NCBI RefSeq assembly: GCF_007565055.1
Contig: NC_044553.1
Location: 130,452,241 to 130,516,240 of the forward strand
Direction: 5' to 3'
Length of the DNA stretch: 64,000 bases
Origin: Rhinopithecus roxellana
Taxonomy: Eukaryota; Chordata; Mammalia; Primates; Cercopithecidae
Part shown: piece by piece, positions 1 to 12,100 of the stretch
Layout of the letters: every line of letters begins with the position of its first letter
How positions within the stretch are numbered: position 1 is the first letter of the stretch
Position numbers and translations under genes: made by a program
The notes under the pieces: generated by a model
The model's database searches: none
Told to the model about the DNA's origin: nothing
What the model saw: the letters and a program-made list of their open reading frames with translations, nothing else

Positions 1-806
1 TACACTTATGTTTCGTGGAGCAGTCCATTAACACTGTCTTTGGGGAAACTGAGAAGGGCTTCTTTGGATCACATTGAGGCCTACGCTGATAAAGGAAATT
101 TCATCCGTTCAAAACGTGAAAGAAGCATTCTGAGAAACTTCTTTCTGATCTGTGAGTACATCTCACAGAGTTACAATCTCTGCCTCAAGAAGCAGTTTGC
201 TAACACTCTTTTCGTGGAATCTGCAAAGTGATATTTGGGAGCCTATTGGGGCTCATGGTGATAAAGGAATATCCTCACATAATAACTAAAGAGAAGCTTT
301 CTGAGAAACTGCATTGCCATGTGTGAATGCAACTCACAGAGTTACACGTTTCTCTTCAGTGATCAGTTTGTTAGCACAGTTTTCTGGAAATCTGCAATTA
401 GATACTTCATAGCGCAATGAACATTACAGTGACAAAGGAAATATCCACAGATGAAAACTAGAAAGAAGCTTTCCTAGAAACTTCTTGGTGATATGTGAAT
501 TCATCTCACAGAGTTACACTTATGTTTCGTGGAACAGTGCATTAACACTGTCTTTGGGGAAACTGAGAAGGGCTTCTTTGGATCACATTGAGGCCTACGC
601 TGATAAAGGAAATTTCATCCGTTCAAAACGTGAAAGAAGCTTTCTGAGAAACTTCTTTCTGATCTGTGAGTTCATCTCACAGAGTTACAACCTCTGCCTC
701 AAGAAGCAGTTTGCTAACACTCTTTTCGTGGAAACTGCAAAGTGATATTTGGAGCCTATTGGGCTCATGGTGATAAAGGAAATATCCTCACATAATAACT
801 AAAGAG

Positions 807-1150
807 AAGCTTTCTGAGAAACTGCATTGCCATGTGTGAATGCAACTCACAGAGTTACACGTTTTTCTTCAGTGATCAGTTTGTTAGCCCAGTTTTCTGG
901 AAATCTGCAATTAGATACTTCATAGTGCAATGAACATTACAGTGACAAAGGAAATATCCACAGATGAAAACTAGAAAGAAGCTTTCTGAGAAACTTCTCT
1001 CTGATCTGTGAGTTCATCTCACAGAGTTACAACCTCTGCCTCAAGAAGCAGTTTGCTAACACTCTTTTCGTGGAAACTGCAAAGTGATATTTGGGAGCAT
1101 ATTGGGGCCCATGGTGATAAAGGAATTATCCTCACATAATAACTAAAGAG
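807..1150 (+). repeat. B-less A-C dimer variant 1
   Basis: A (807-978) is followed directly by C (979-1150), 344 bp in total, with monomer B missing. The C copy carries the marker TTCTCTCTGATCTG in place of TTCTTTCTGATCTG. The same deletion and marker recur 2,914 bp downstream. The variant therefore spread by duplication of a larger block and did not arise twice independently. Confidence 0.88.
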
Positions 1151-2691
1151 AAGCTTTCTGAGAAACTGCATTGCCATGTGTGAATGCAACTCACAGAGTT
1201 ACACGTTTCTCTTCAGTGATCAGTTTGTTAGCACAGTTTTCTGGAAATCTGCAATTAGATACTTCATAGCGCAATGAACATTACAGTGACAAAGGAAATA
1301 TCCAGATGAAAACTAGAAAGAAGCTTTCTTAGAAACTTCTTGGTGATGTGTGAATTCATCTCACAGAGTTACACTTATGTTTCGTGGAACAGTCCATTTA
1401 CACTGTCTTTGGGGAAACTGAGAAGGGCTTCTTTGGATCACATTGAGGCCTACGCTGATAAAGGAAATTTCATCCGTTCAAAACTTGAAAGAAGCTTTCT
1501 GAGAAACTTCTTTCTGATCTGTGAGTTCATCTCACAGAGTTACAATCTCTGCCTCAAGAAGCAGTTTGCTAACACTCTTTTCGTGGAAACTGCAAAGTGA
1601 TATTTGGGAGCATATTGGGGCCCATGGTGATAAAGGAATTATCCTCACATAATAACTAAAGAGAAGCTTTCTGAGAAACTGAATTGCCATGTGTGAATGC
1701 AACTCACAGAGTTACACGTTTCTCTTCAGTGATCAGTTTGTTAGCACAGTTTTCTGGAAATCTGCAATTAGATACTTCATAGCGCAATGAAGATTACAGT
1801 GACAAAGGAAATATCCACAGATGAAAACTAGAAAGAAGCTTTCCTAGAAACTTCTTGGTGATGTGTGAATTCATCTCACAGAGTTACACTTATGTTTCGT
1901 GGAACAGTCCATTAACACTGTCTTTGGGGAAACTGAGAAGGGCTTCTTTGGATCACATTGAGGCCTACGCTGATAAAGGAAATTTCCTCCGTTCAAAACG
2001 TGAAAGAAGCTTTCTGAGAAACTTCTTTCTGATCTGTGAGTTCATCTCACAGAGTTACAAGCTCTGCCTCAAGTAGCAGTTTGCTAACACTCTTTTCGTG
2101 GAAACTGCAAAGTGATATTTGGGAGCCTATTGGGGCCCATGGTGATAAAGGAATTATCCTCACATAATAACTAAAGAGAAGCTTTCTGAGAAACTGAATT
2201 GCCATGTGTGAATGCAACTCACAGAGTTACACGTTTCTCTTCAGTGATCAGTTTGTTAGCACAGTTTTCTGGAAATCTGCAATTAGATACTTCATAGCGC
2301 AATGAACATTACAGTGACAAAGGAAATATCCAGATGAAAACTAGAAAGAAGCTTTCTTAGAAACTTCTTGGTGATGTGTGAATTCATCTCACAGAGTTAC
2401 ACTTATGTTTCGTGGAGCAGTCCATTAACACTGTCTTTGGGGAAACTGAGAAGGGCTTCTTTGGATCACATTGAGGCCTACGCTGATAAAGGAAATTTCA
2501 TCCGTTCAAAACGTGAAAGAAGCATTCTGAGAAACTTCTTTCTGATCTGTGAGTACATCTCACAGAGTTACAATCTCTGCCTCAAGAAGCAGTTTGCTAA
2601 CACTCTTTTCGTGGAAACTGCAAAGTGATATTTGGGAGCATATTGGGGCCCATGATGATAAAGTAATTATCCTCACATAATAACTAAAGAG

Positions 2692-3204
2692 AAGCTTTCT
2701 GAGAAACTGAATTGCCATGTGTGAATGCAACTCACAGATTTAAACGGTTCTCTTCAGTGATCAGTTTGTTAGCACAGTTTTCTGGAAATCTGCAATTAGA
2801 TACTTCATAGCGCAATGAACATTACAGTGACAAAGGAAATATCCAGATGAAAACTAGAAAGAAGCTTTCTTAGAAACTTCTTGGTGATGTGTGAATTCAT
2901 CTCACAGAGTTACACTTATGTTTCGTGGAGCAGTCCATTAACACTGTCTTTGGGGAAACTGAGAAGGGCTTCTTTGGATCACATTGAGGCCTACGCTGAT
3001 AAAGGAAATTTCATCCGTTCAAAACGTGAAAGAAGCATTCTGAGAAACTTCTATCTGATCTGTGAGTTCATCTCACAGAGTTACAATCTCTGCCTCAAGA
3101 AGCAGTTTGCTAACACTCTTTTCGTGGAATCTGCAAAGTGATATTTGGGAGCCTATTGGGGCTCATGGTGATAAAGGAAATATCCTCACATAATAACTAA
3201 AGAG
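2692..3204 (+). repeat. Representative trimeric HOR unit (A, B, C)
   Basis: One clean unit used as the reference for the trimer. A spans 2692-2861 (170 bp), B spans 2862-3032 (171 bp) and C spans 3033-3204 (172 bp), total 513 bp. The A and B boundaries are AAGCTT; the B/C boundary here is the variant AAGCAT. A is recognised by GCAATTAGATACTTCATAGC, B by GAGGCCTACGCTGATAAAGG and C by CCTCAAGAAGCAGTTTGCTA. The C tail ends ACTAAAGAG before the next AAGCTT, which is the tail of monomer D in the tetramer HOR. Confidence 0.92.
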
Positions 3205-3720
3205 AAGCTTTCTGAGAAACTGCATTGCCATGTGTGAATGCAACTCACAGAGTTACACGTTTCTCTTCAGTGATCAGTTTGTTAGCACAGTTTTCTGGAA
3301 ATCTGCAATTAGATACTTCATAGCGCAATGAACATTACAGTGACAAAGGAAATATCCACAGATGAAAACTAGAAAGAAGCTTTCCTAGAAACTTCTTGGT
3401 GATGTGTGAATTCATCTCACAGAGTTACACTTATGTTTCGTGGAACAGTGCCATTAACACTGTCTTTGGGGAAACTGAGAAGGGCTTCTTTGGATCACAT
3501 TGAGGCCTACGCTGATAAAGGAAATTTCATCCGTTCAAAACGTGAAAGAAGCTTTCTGAGAAACTTCTTTCTGATCTGTGAGTTCATCTCACAGAGTTAC
3601 AACCTCTGCCTCAAGAAGCAGTTTGCTAACACTCTTTTCGTGGAAACTGCAAAGTGATATTTGGGAGCCTATTGGGGCTCATGGTGATAAAGGAAATATC
3701 CTCACATAATAACTAAAGAG

Positions 3721-4064
3721 AAGCTTTCTGAGAAACTGCATTGCCATGTGTGAATGCAACTCACAGAGTTACACGTTTCTCTTCAGTGATCAGTTTGTTA
3801 GCCCAGTTTTCTGGAAATCTGCAATTAGATACTTCATAGCGCAATGAACATTACAGTGACAAAGGAAATATCCACAGATGAAAACTAGAAAGAAGCTTTC
3901 TGAGAAACTTCTCTCTGATCTGTGAGTTCATCTCACAGAGTTACAACCTCTGCCTCAAGAAGCAGTTTGCTAACACTCTTTTCGTGGAAACTGCAAAGTG
4001 ATATTTGGGAGCATATTGGGGCCCATGCTGATAAAGGAATTATCCTCACATAATAACTAAAGAG
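3721..4064 (+). repeat. B-less A-C dimer variant 2
   Basis: A (3721-3892) followed by C (3893-4064) with no B monomer. It shares the TTCTCTCTGATCTG marker and a neighbouring upstream unit variant (GGAACAGTGCATTAAC at 531, GGAACAGTGCCATTAAC at 3441) with the dimer at 807-1150. Together they mark a period of about 2.91 kb, or 17 monomers (five trimers and one dimer). Confidence 0.88.
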
Positions 4065-4234
4065 AAGCTTTCTGAGAAACTGCATTGCCATGTGTGAATG
4101 CAACTCACAGAGTTAAACGTTTCTCTTCAGTGATCAGTTTGTTAGCACAGTTTTCTGGAAATCTGCAATTAGATACTTCATAGCGCAATGAACATTACAG
4201 TGACAAAGGAAATATCCAGATGAAAACTAGAAAG

Positions 4235-6288
4235 AAGCTTTCATAGAAACTTCTTGGTGATGTGTGAATTCATCTCACAGAGTTACACTTATGTTTCGTG
4301 GAGCAGTCCATTAACACTGTCTTTTGGGAAACTGAGAAGGGCTTCTTTGGATCACATTGAGGCCTACGCTGATAAAGGAAATTTCATCCGTTCAAAACGT
4401 GAAAGAAGCATTCTGAGAAACTTCTTTCTGATCTGTGAGTTCATCTCACAGAGTTACAATCTCTGCCTCAAGAAGCAGTTTCCTAACACTCTTTTCGTGG
4501 AATCTGCAAAGTGATATTTGGGAGCCTATTGGGGATCATGGTGATAAAGGAAATATCCTCACATAATAACTAAAGAGAAGCTTTCTGAGAAACTGCATTG
4601 CCATGTGTGAATGCAACTCACAGAGTTACACGTTTCTCTTCAGTGATCAGTTTGTTAGCACAGTTTTCTGGAAATCTGCAATTAGATACTTCATAGCGCA
4701 ATGAACATTACAGTGACAAAGGAAATATCCAGATGAAAACTAGAAGGAAGCTTTCTTAGAAACTTCTTCGTGATGTGTGAATTCATCTCACAGAGTTACA
4801 CTTATGTTTCGTGGAGCAGTCCATTAACCCTGTCTTTGGGGAAACTGAGAAGGGCTTCTTTGGATCACATTGAGGCCTACGCTGATAAAGGAAATTTCCT
4901 CCGTTCAAAACGTGAAAGAAGCTTTCTGAGAAACTTCTTTCTGCTCTGTGAGTTCATCTCACAGAGTTACAACCTCTGCCTGAAGAAGCAGTTTGCTACC
5001 ACTCTTTTCGTGGAAACTGCAAAGTGATATTTGGGAGCCTATTGGGGCCCATGGTGATAAAGGAATTATCCTCACATAATAACTAAAGAGAAGCTTTCTG
5101 AGAAACTGAATTGCCATGCGTGAATGCAACTCACAGAGTTACACGTTTGTCTTCAGTGATCAGTTTGTTAGCACAGTTTTCTCGAAATCTGCAATTAGAT
5201 ACTTCATAGCGCAATGAACATTACAGTGACAAAGGAAATATCCACAGATGAAAACTAGAAAGAAGCTTTCTTAGAAACTTCTTGGTGATGTGTGAATTCA
5301 TCTCACAGAGTTACACTTATGTTTCGTGGAGCAGTCCATTAACACTGTCTTTGGGGAAACTGAGAAGGGCTTCTTTGGATCACATTGAGGCATACGCTGA
5401 TAAAGGAAATTTCCTCCGTTGAAAACGTGAAAGAAGCTTTCTGAGAAACTTCTTTCTGATCTGTGAGTTCATCTCACAGAGTTACAACCTCTGCCTCGAA
5501 AAGCAGTTTGCTAACACTCTTTTCGTGGAATCTGCAAAGTGATATTTGGGAGCCTATTGGGGCCCATGGAGATAAAGGAATTATCCTCACATAATAACTA
5601 AAGAGAAGCTTTCTGAGAAACTGAATTGCCATGTGTGAATGCAACTCACAGAGTTACACGTTTCTCTTCAGTGATCAGTTTGTTAGCACAGTTTTCTGGA
5701 AATCTGCAATTAGATACTTCATAGCGCAATGAACATTACAGTGACAAAGGAAATATCCAGATGAAAACTAGAAAGAAGCTTTCTTAGAAACTTCTTGGTG
5801 ATGTGTGAATTCATCTCACAGAGTTACACTTATGTTTCGTGGAGCAGTCCATTAACACTGTCTTTGGGGAAACTGAGAAGGGCTTCTTTGGATCACATTG
5901 AGGCCTACGCTGATAAAGGAAATTTCATCCGTTCAAAACGTGAAAGAAGCTTCTGAGAAACTTCTATCTGATCTGTGAGTACATCTCACAGAGTTACAAT
6001 CTCTGCCTCAAGAAGCAGTTTGCTAACACTCTTTTCGTGGAATCTGCAAAGTGATATTTGGGAGCCTATTGGGGCTCATGGTGATAAAGGAATATCCTCA
6101 CATAATAACTAAAGAGAAGCTTTCTGAGAAACTGCATTGCCATGTGTGAATGCAACTCACAGAGTTACACGTTTCTCTTCAGTGATCAGTTTGTTAGCAC
6201 AGTTTTCTGGAAATCTGCAATTAGATACTTCATAGCGCAATGAACATTACAGTGACAAAGGAAATATCCACAGATGAAAACTAGAAAG
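4235..6288 (+). repeat. 12-monomer module of the trimer array, copy 1
   Basis: Four trimers (2,054 bp) whose internal order of variants repeats in the next module. Trimer 1 has CTTTTGGGAAACTG in B. Trimer 2 has TTTCTGCTCTGTGAG and GCTACCACTC in C and is followed by an A with ATGCGTGAATGC, CGTTTGTCTTC and TTTCTCGAAATC. Trimer 4 has TTCTATCTGATCTGTGAGTA in C. The co-occurrence of several independent variants in the same order supports a supra-HOR unit. Confidence 0.78.
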
Positions 6289-8338
6289 AAGCTTTCCTAG
6301 AAACTTCTTGGTGATGTGTGAATTCATCTCACAGAGTTACACTTATGTTTCGTGGAGCAGTCCATTAACACTGTCTTTTGGGAAACTGAGAAGGGCTTCT
6401 TTGGATCACATTGAGGCCTACGCTGATAAAGGAAATTTCCTCCGTTCAAAACGTGAAAGAAGCATTCTGAGAAACTTCTTTCTGATCTGTGAGTTCATCT
6501 CACAGAGTTACAATCTCTGCCTCAAGAAGCAGTTTGCTAACACTCTTTTCGTGGAATCTGCAAAGTGATATTTGGGAGCCTATTGGGGCTCATGGTGATA
6601 AAGGAAATATCCTCACATAATAACTAAAGAGAAGCTTTCTGAGAAACTGAATTGCCATGTGTGAATGCAACTCACAGAGTTACACGTTTCTCTTCAGTGA
6701 TCAGTTTGTTAGCACAGTTTTCTGGAAATCTGCAATTAGATACTTCATAGCGCAATGAACATTACAGTGACAAAGGAAATATCCAGATGAAAACTAGAAG
6801 GAAGCTTTCTTAGAAACTTCTTGGTGATGTGTGAATTCATCTCACAGAGTTACACTTATGTTTCGTGGAGCAGTCCATTAACCCTGTCTTTGGGGAAACT
6901 GAGAAGGGCTTCTTTGGATCACATTGAGGCCTACGCTGATAAAGGAAATTTCCTCCGTTCAAAACGTGAAAGAAGCTTTCTGAGAAACTTCTTTCTGCTC
7001 TGTGAGTTCATCTCACAGAGTTACAACCTCTGCCTCAAGAAGCAGTTTGCTACCACTCTTTTCGTGGAAACTGCAAAGTGATATTTGGGAGCCTATTGGG
7101 GCCCATGGTGATAAAGGAATTATCCTCACATAATAACTAAAGAGAAGCTTTCTGAGAAACTGAATTGCCATGCGTGAATGCAACTCACAGAGTTACACGT
7201 TTGTCTTCAGTGATCAGTTTGTTAGCACAGTTTTCTCGAAATCTGCAATTCGATACTTCATAGCGCAATGAACATTACAGTGACAAAGGAAATATCCAGA
7301 TGAAAACTAGAAAGAAGCTTTCTTAGAAACTTCTTGGTGATGTGTGAATTCATCTCACAGAGTTACACTTATGTTTCGTGGAGCAGTCCATTAACACTGT
7401 CTTTGGGGAAACTGAGAAGGGCTTCTTTGGATCACATTGAGGCCTACGCTGATAAAGGAAATTTCCTCCGTTCAAACTTGAAAGAAGCTTTCTGAGAAAC
7501 TTCTTTCTGATCTGTGAGTTCATCTCACAGAGTTACAACCTCTGCCTCAAGAAGCAGTTTGCTAACACTCTTTTCGTGGAATCTGCAAAGTGATATTTGG
7601 GAGCCTATTGGGGCCCATGGTGATAAAGGAATTATCCTCACATAATAACTAAAGAGAAGCTTTCTGAGAAACTGAATTGCCATGTGTGAATGCAACTCAC
7701 AGAGTTACACGTTTCTCTTCAGTGATCAGTTTGTTAGCACAGTTTTCTGGAAATCTGCAATTAGATACTTCATAGCGCAATGAACATTACAGTGACAAAG
7801 GAAATATCCAGATGAAAACTAGAAAGAAGCTTTCTTAGAAACTTCTTGGTGATGTGTGAATTCATCTCACAGAGTTTACACTTATGTTTCGTGGAGCAGT
7901 CCATTAACACTGTCTTTGGGGAAACTGAGAAGGGCTTCTTTGGATCACATTGAGGCCTACGCTGATAAAGGAAATTTCCTCCGTTCAAAACGTGAAAGAA
8001 GCATTCTGAGAAACTTCTATCTGATCTGTGAGTACATCTCACAGAGTTACAATCTCTGCCTCAAGAAGCAGTTTGCTAACACTCTTTTCGTGGAATCTGC
8101 AAAGTGATATTTGGGAGCCTATTGGGGCTCATGGTGATAAAGGAAATATCCTCACATAATAACTAAAGAGAAGCTTCTGAGAAACTGCATTGCCATGTGT
8201 GAATGCAACTCACAGAGTACACGTTTCTCTTCAGTGATCAGTTTGTTAGCACAGTTTTCTGGAAATCTGCAATTAGATACTTCATAGCGCAATGAACATA
8301 CAGTGACAAAGGAAATATCCAAGATGAAAACTAGAAAG
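6289..8338 (+). repeat. 12-monomer module of the trimer array, copy 2
   Basis: Repeats the marker order of 4235-6288 at a spacing of about 2,050 bp. CTTTTGGGAAACTG is near 6374, the CTGCTCTGTGAG/GCTACCACTC pair is in the second trimer, the triple-variant A monomer is at about 7168-7240, and the TATCTGATCTGTGAGTACATC C monomer is near 8020. A third copy begins at 8339; its second trimer again has CTGCTCTGTGAG just before the gap at 9058. The end of this module (from about 8.16 kb) contains many one-base indels that look like sequencing error. Confidence 0.75.
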
Positions 8339-8870
8339 AAGCTTTCCTAGAAACTTCTTGGTGATGTGTGAATTCATCTCACAGAGTTACACTTATGTTT
8401 CGTGGAGCAGTCCATTTAACACTGTCTTTGGGAAATGAGAAGGGCTTCTTTGGATCACATTGAGGCCTACGTGTTATAAAGGAAATTTCATCCGTTCAAA
8501 CGTGAAAGAAGCTTCTGAGAAACTTCTTTCTGATCTGTGAGTTCATCTCACAGAGTTACAACTCTGCCTCAAGATAGCAGTTTGCTAACACTCTTTCGTG
8601 GAAACTGCCAAGTGATATTTGGGAGGCCTATTGGGGCTCATGGTGATAAAGGAAATATCCTCACATAATAACTAAGAGAAGCTTTCTGAGAAACTGAATT
8701 GCCATGTGTGAATGCAACTCACAGAGTTACACGTTTCTCTTCAGTGATCAGTTTTGTTCGCACAGTTTTCTGGAAATCTGCAATTAGATACTTCATAGCG
8801 CAATGAAGATTACAGTGACAAAGGAATATCCACAGATGAAAACTAGAAAGAAGCTTTCCTAGAAACTTCT
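8160..8870 (+). other. Indel-rich, low-quality trimer sequence near contig end
   Basis: About 15-20 one-base indels against the trimer consensus in roughly 700 bp, for example AGAAGCTTCTGAG with a missing T, CAGAGTACACG, ACGTGTTATAAAGG and GGGAGGCCTATT. Neighbouring units have almost none. The region approaches the end of contig 1, so uncorrected read error at a contig edge is more likely than real decay. Confidence 0.75.
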
Positions 8871-9057
8871 TGGTGATGTGTGAATTCATCTCACAGAGTT
8901 ACACTTATGTTTCGTGGAGCAGTCCATTAACCCTGTCTTTGGGGAAACTGAGAAGGGCTTCTTTGGATCACATTGAGGCCTACGCTGATAAAGGAAATTT
9001 CCTCCGTTCAAAACGTGAAAGAAGCTTTCTGAGAAACTTCTTTCTGCTCTGTGAGTT

Positions 9058-9157
9058 NNNNNNNNNNNNNNNNNNNNNNNNNNNNNNNNNNNNNNNNNNN
9101 NNNNNNNNNNNNNNNNNNNNNNNNNNNNNNNNNNNNNNNNNNNNNNNNNNNNNNNNN
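9058..9157. other. Assembly gap, exactly 100 N
   Basis: One hundred N, the conventional placeholder for a gap of unknown size. The array is on the + strand before it and on the - strand after it. Both flanks break inside a C monomer. Open frames drawn across the gap are meaningless. Confidence 0.98.
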
Positions 9158-12100
9158 TTAGCAAACTGCTTCTTGAGGCAGAGGTTGTAACTCTGTGAGA
9201 TGAACTCACAGATCAGAAAGAAGTTTCTCAGAAAGCTTCTTTCACGTTTTGAACAGGAGGAAATTTCCTTTATCAGCGTAGGCCTCAATGTGATCCAAAG
9301 AAGCCCTTCTCAGTTTCCCCAAAGACAGTGTTAATGGACTGCTCCACGAAACATAAGTGTAACTCTGTGAGATGAATTCACACATCACCAAGAAGTTTCT
9401 AAGAAAGCTTCTTTCTAGTTTTCATCTGTGGATATTTCCTTTGTCACTGTAATGTTCATTGCGCTATGAAGTATCTAATTGCAGATTTCCAGAAAACTGT
9501 GCTAACAAACTGATCACTGAAGAGAAACGTGTAACTCTGTGAGTTGCATTCACACATGGCAATGCAGTTTCTCAGAAAGCTTCTCTTTAGTTATTATGTG
9601 AGGATAATTCCTTTATCACCATGGGCCCCATATGCTCCCAAATATCACTTTGCAGATTCCACGAAAAGAGTGTTAGCAAACTGCTTTTGAGGCAGAGGTT
9701 GTAACTCTGTGAGATGAACTCACAGATCAGAAAGAAGTTTCTCAGAAAGCTTCTTTCACGTTTTGAACGGAGGAAATTTCCTTTATCAGCGTAGGCCTCA
9801 ATGTGATCCAAAGAAGCCCTTCTCAGTTTCCCCAAAGACAGTGTTAATGGACTGCTCCACGAAACATAAGTGTAACTCTGTGAGATGAATTCACACATCA
9901 CCAAGAAGGTTCTAAGAAAGCTTCTTTCTAGTTTTCATCTGGATATTTCCTTTGTCACTGTAATGTTCATTGCGCTATGAAGTATCTATTGCAGATTTCC
10001 AGAAAACTGTGCTAACAAACTGATCACTGAAGAGAAACGTGTAACTCTGTGAGTTGCATTCACACATGGCAATGCACTTTCTCAGAAAGCTTCTCTTTAG
10101 TTATTATGTGAGGATATTTCCTTTATCACCATGAGCCCCAATAGGCTCCCAAATATCACTTTGCAGATTCCACGAAAAGAGTGTTAGCAAACTGCTTCTT
10201 GAGGCATAGATTGTAACTCTGTGAGATGTTCTCACAGATCAGAAAGAAGTTTCTCAGAATGCTTCTTTCACGTTTTCAACGGAGGAAATTTCCTTTATCA
10301 GCGTAGGCCTCAATGTGATCCAAAGAAGCCCTTCTCAGTTTCCCCAAAGACAGTGTTAATGGACTGCTCCACGAAACATAAGTGTAACTCTGTGAGATGA
10401 ATTCACACATCACCAAGAAGTTTCTTAGAAAGCTTCTTTCTAGTTTTCATCTGGATATTTCCTTTGTCACTGTAATGTTCACTGCGCTAATAAGTATCTA
10501 ATTGCAGATTTCCAGAAAACTGTGCTAACAAACTGATCACTGAAGAGAAACGTGTAACTCTGTGAGTTGCATTCACACATGGCAATGCAGTTTCTCAGAA
10601 AGCTTCTCTTTAATTATTATGTGAGGATAATTCCTTTATCACCATGGGCCCCAATATGCTCATAAATATCACTTTGCAGTTTCCACGAAAAGAGGGTTAG
10701 CAAACTGCATCGTGAGGCAGAGGTTGTAACTCTGTGAGATGAACTCACAGATCAGAAAGAATTTTCTCAGAAAGCTTCTTTCACGTTTTGAACGGAGGAA
10801 ATTTCCTTTATCAGCGTAGGCCTCAATGTGATGCAAAGAAGCCCTTCTCAGTTTCCCCAAAGACAGTGTTAATGGACTGCTCCACGAAACATAAGTGTAA
10901 CTCTGTGAGATGAATTCACACATCACCAAGAAGTTTCTAAGAAAGCTTCTTTCTAGTTTTCATCTGGATATTTCCTTTGTCACTGTAATGTTCATTGCGC
11001 TATGAAGTATCTAATTGCAGATCTCCAGAAAACTGTGCTAACAAACTGATCACTGAAGAGAAACGTGTAACTCTGTGAGTTGCATTCACACATGGCAATG
11101 CACTTTCTCAGAAAGCTTCTCTTTAGTTATTATGTGAGGATATTTCCTTTATCACCATGAGCCCCAATAGGCTCCCAAATATCACTTTGCAGATTCCACG
11201 AAAAGAGTGTTAGCAAACTGCTTCTTGAGGCAGAGATTGTAACTCTGTGAGATGTCCTCACAGATCAGAAAGAAGTTTCTCAGAATGCTTCTTTCACGTT
11301 TTGAACGGATGAAATTTCCTTTATCAGCGTAGGCCTCAATGTGATCCAAAGAAGCCCTTCTCAGTTTCCCCAAAGACAGTGTTAATGGACTGCTCCACGA
11401 AACATAAGTGTAACTCTGTGAGATGAATTCACACATCACCAAGAAGTTTCTTAGAAAGCTTCTTTCTAGTTTTCATCTGGATATTTCCTTTGTCACTGTA
11501 ATGTTCACTGCGCTATGAAGTATCTAATTGCAGATTTCCAGAAAACTGTGCTAACAAACTGATCACTGAAGAGAAACGTGTAACTCTGTGAGTTGCATTC
11601 ACACATGGCAATTCAGTTTCTCAGAAAGCTTCTCTTTAGTTATTATGTGAGGATAATTCCTTTATCACCATGGGCCCCAATATGCTCCCAAATATCACTT
11701 TGCAGATTCCACGAAAAGAGTGTTAGCAAACTGCTTCTTGAGGCAGAGGTTGTAACTCTGTGAGATGAACTCACAGATCAGAAAGAAGTTTCTCAGAAAG
11801 CTTCTTTCACGTTTTGAACGGAGGAAATTTCCTTTATCAGCGTAGGCCTCAATGTGATCCAAAGAAGCCCTTCTCAGTTTCCCCAAAGACAGTGTTAATG
11901 GACTGCTCCACGAAACATAAGTGTAACTCTGTGAGATGAATTCACACATCACCAAGAAGTTTCTAAGAAAGCTTCTTTCTAGTTTTCATCTGGATATTTC
12001 CTTTGTCACTGTAATGTTCATTGCGCTATGAAGTATCTAATTGCAGATTTCCAGAAAACTGTGCTAACAAACTGATCACTGAAGAGAAACGTGTAACTCT

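Larger units (their letters stand above)
1..9057 (+). repeat. Alpha-satellite array 1, trimeric HOR (A-B-C, ~513 bp)
   Basis: Head-to-tail alpha satellite, about 16 trimers plus two B-less dimers. Each trimer is A (starts TTCTGAGAAACTGCATTGCC), B (TTCTTAGAAACTTCTTGGTG) and C (TTCTGAGAAACTTCTTTCTG). Monomers are mostly joined at AAGCTT. A is 170 or 172 bp depending on ATATCCAGATG versus ATATCCACAGATG, giving 513- and 515-bp trimers. EcoRI (GAATTC) occurs once per trimer, in B. Units are very similar but carry recurring variants that define larger modules. Known: alpha satellite forms primate centromeres and binds the CENP-A/CENP-C chromatin. Whether this array is active cannot be read from sequence. 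Indels accumulate from about 8.16 kb towards the gap. No gene lies in this stretch. Confidence 0.95.

Noticed and set aside
485..745. Recurring open frame of about 86 codons in almost every HOR unit on both strands, seemingly a multigene family of small proteins
   Set aside because: It is the B-C part of the satellite. Monomers are about 171 bp, a multiple of three, so frames stay open across monomers and repeat every 513 or 686 bp. There is no start context, domain or independent codon conservation, and single indels break it freely.
1..9057. CRISPR-like regular direct repeats
   Set aside because: Repeat and spacer are the same 171-bp satellite family with no unique spacers; length and sequence identify primate alpha satellite.
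9001..9220. Large palindrome or fold-back centred on the 9058-9157 gap
   Set aside because: Both flanks are C monomers in opposite orientation, but their variants differ (CTGCTCTGTGAG on the left, the common CTGATCTGTGAG form on the right), so the arms are not mirror copies of the same units.
8870..9288. Open frames crossing the gap at 9058-9157 on both strands
   Set aside because: They run through 100 N (translated X) and join satellite of opposite orientation; the continuity is artificial.
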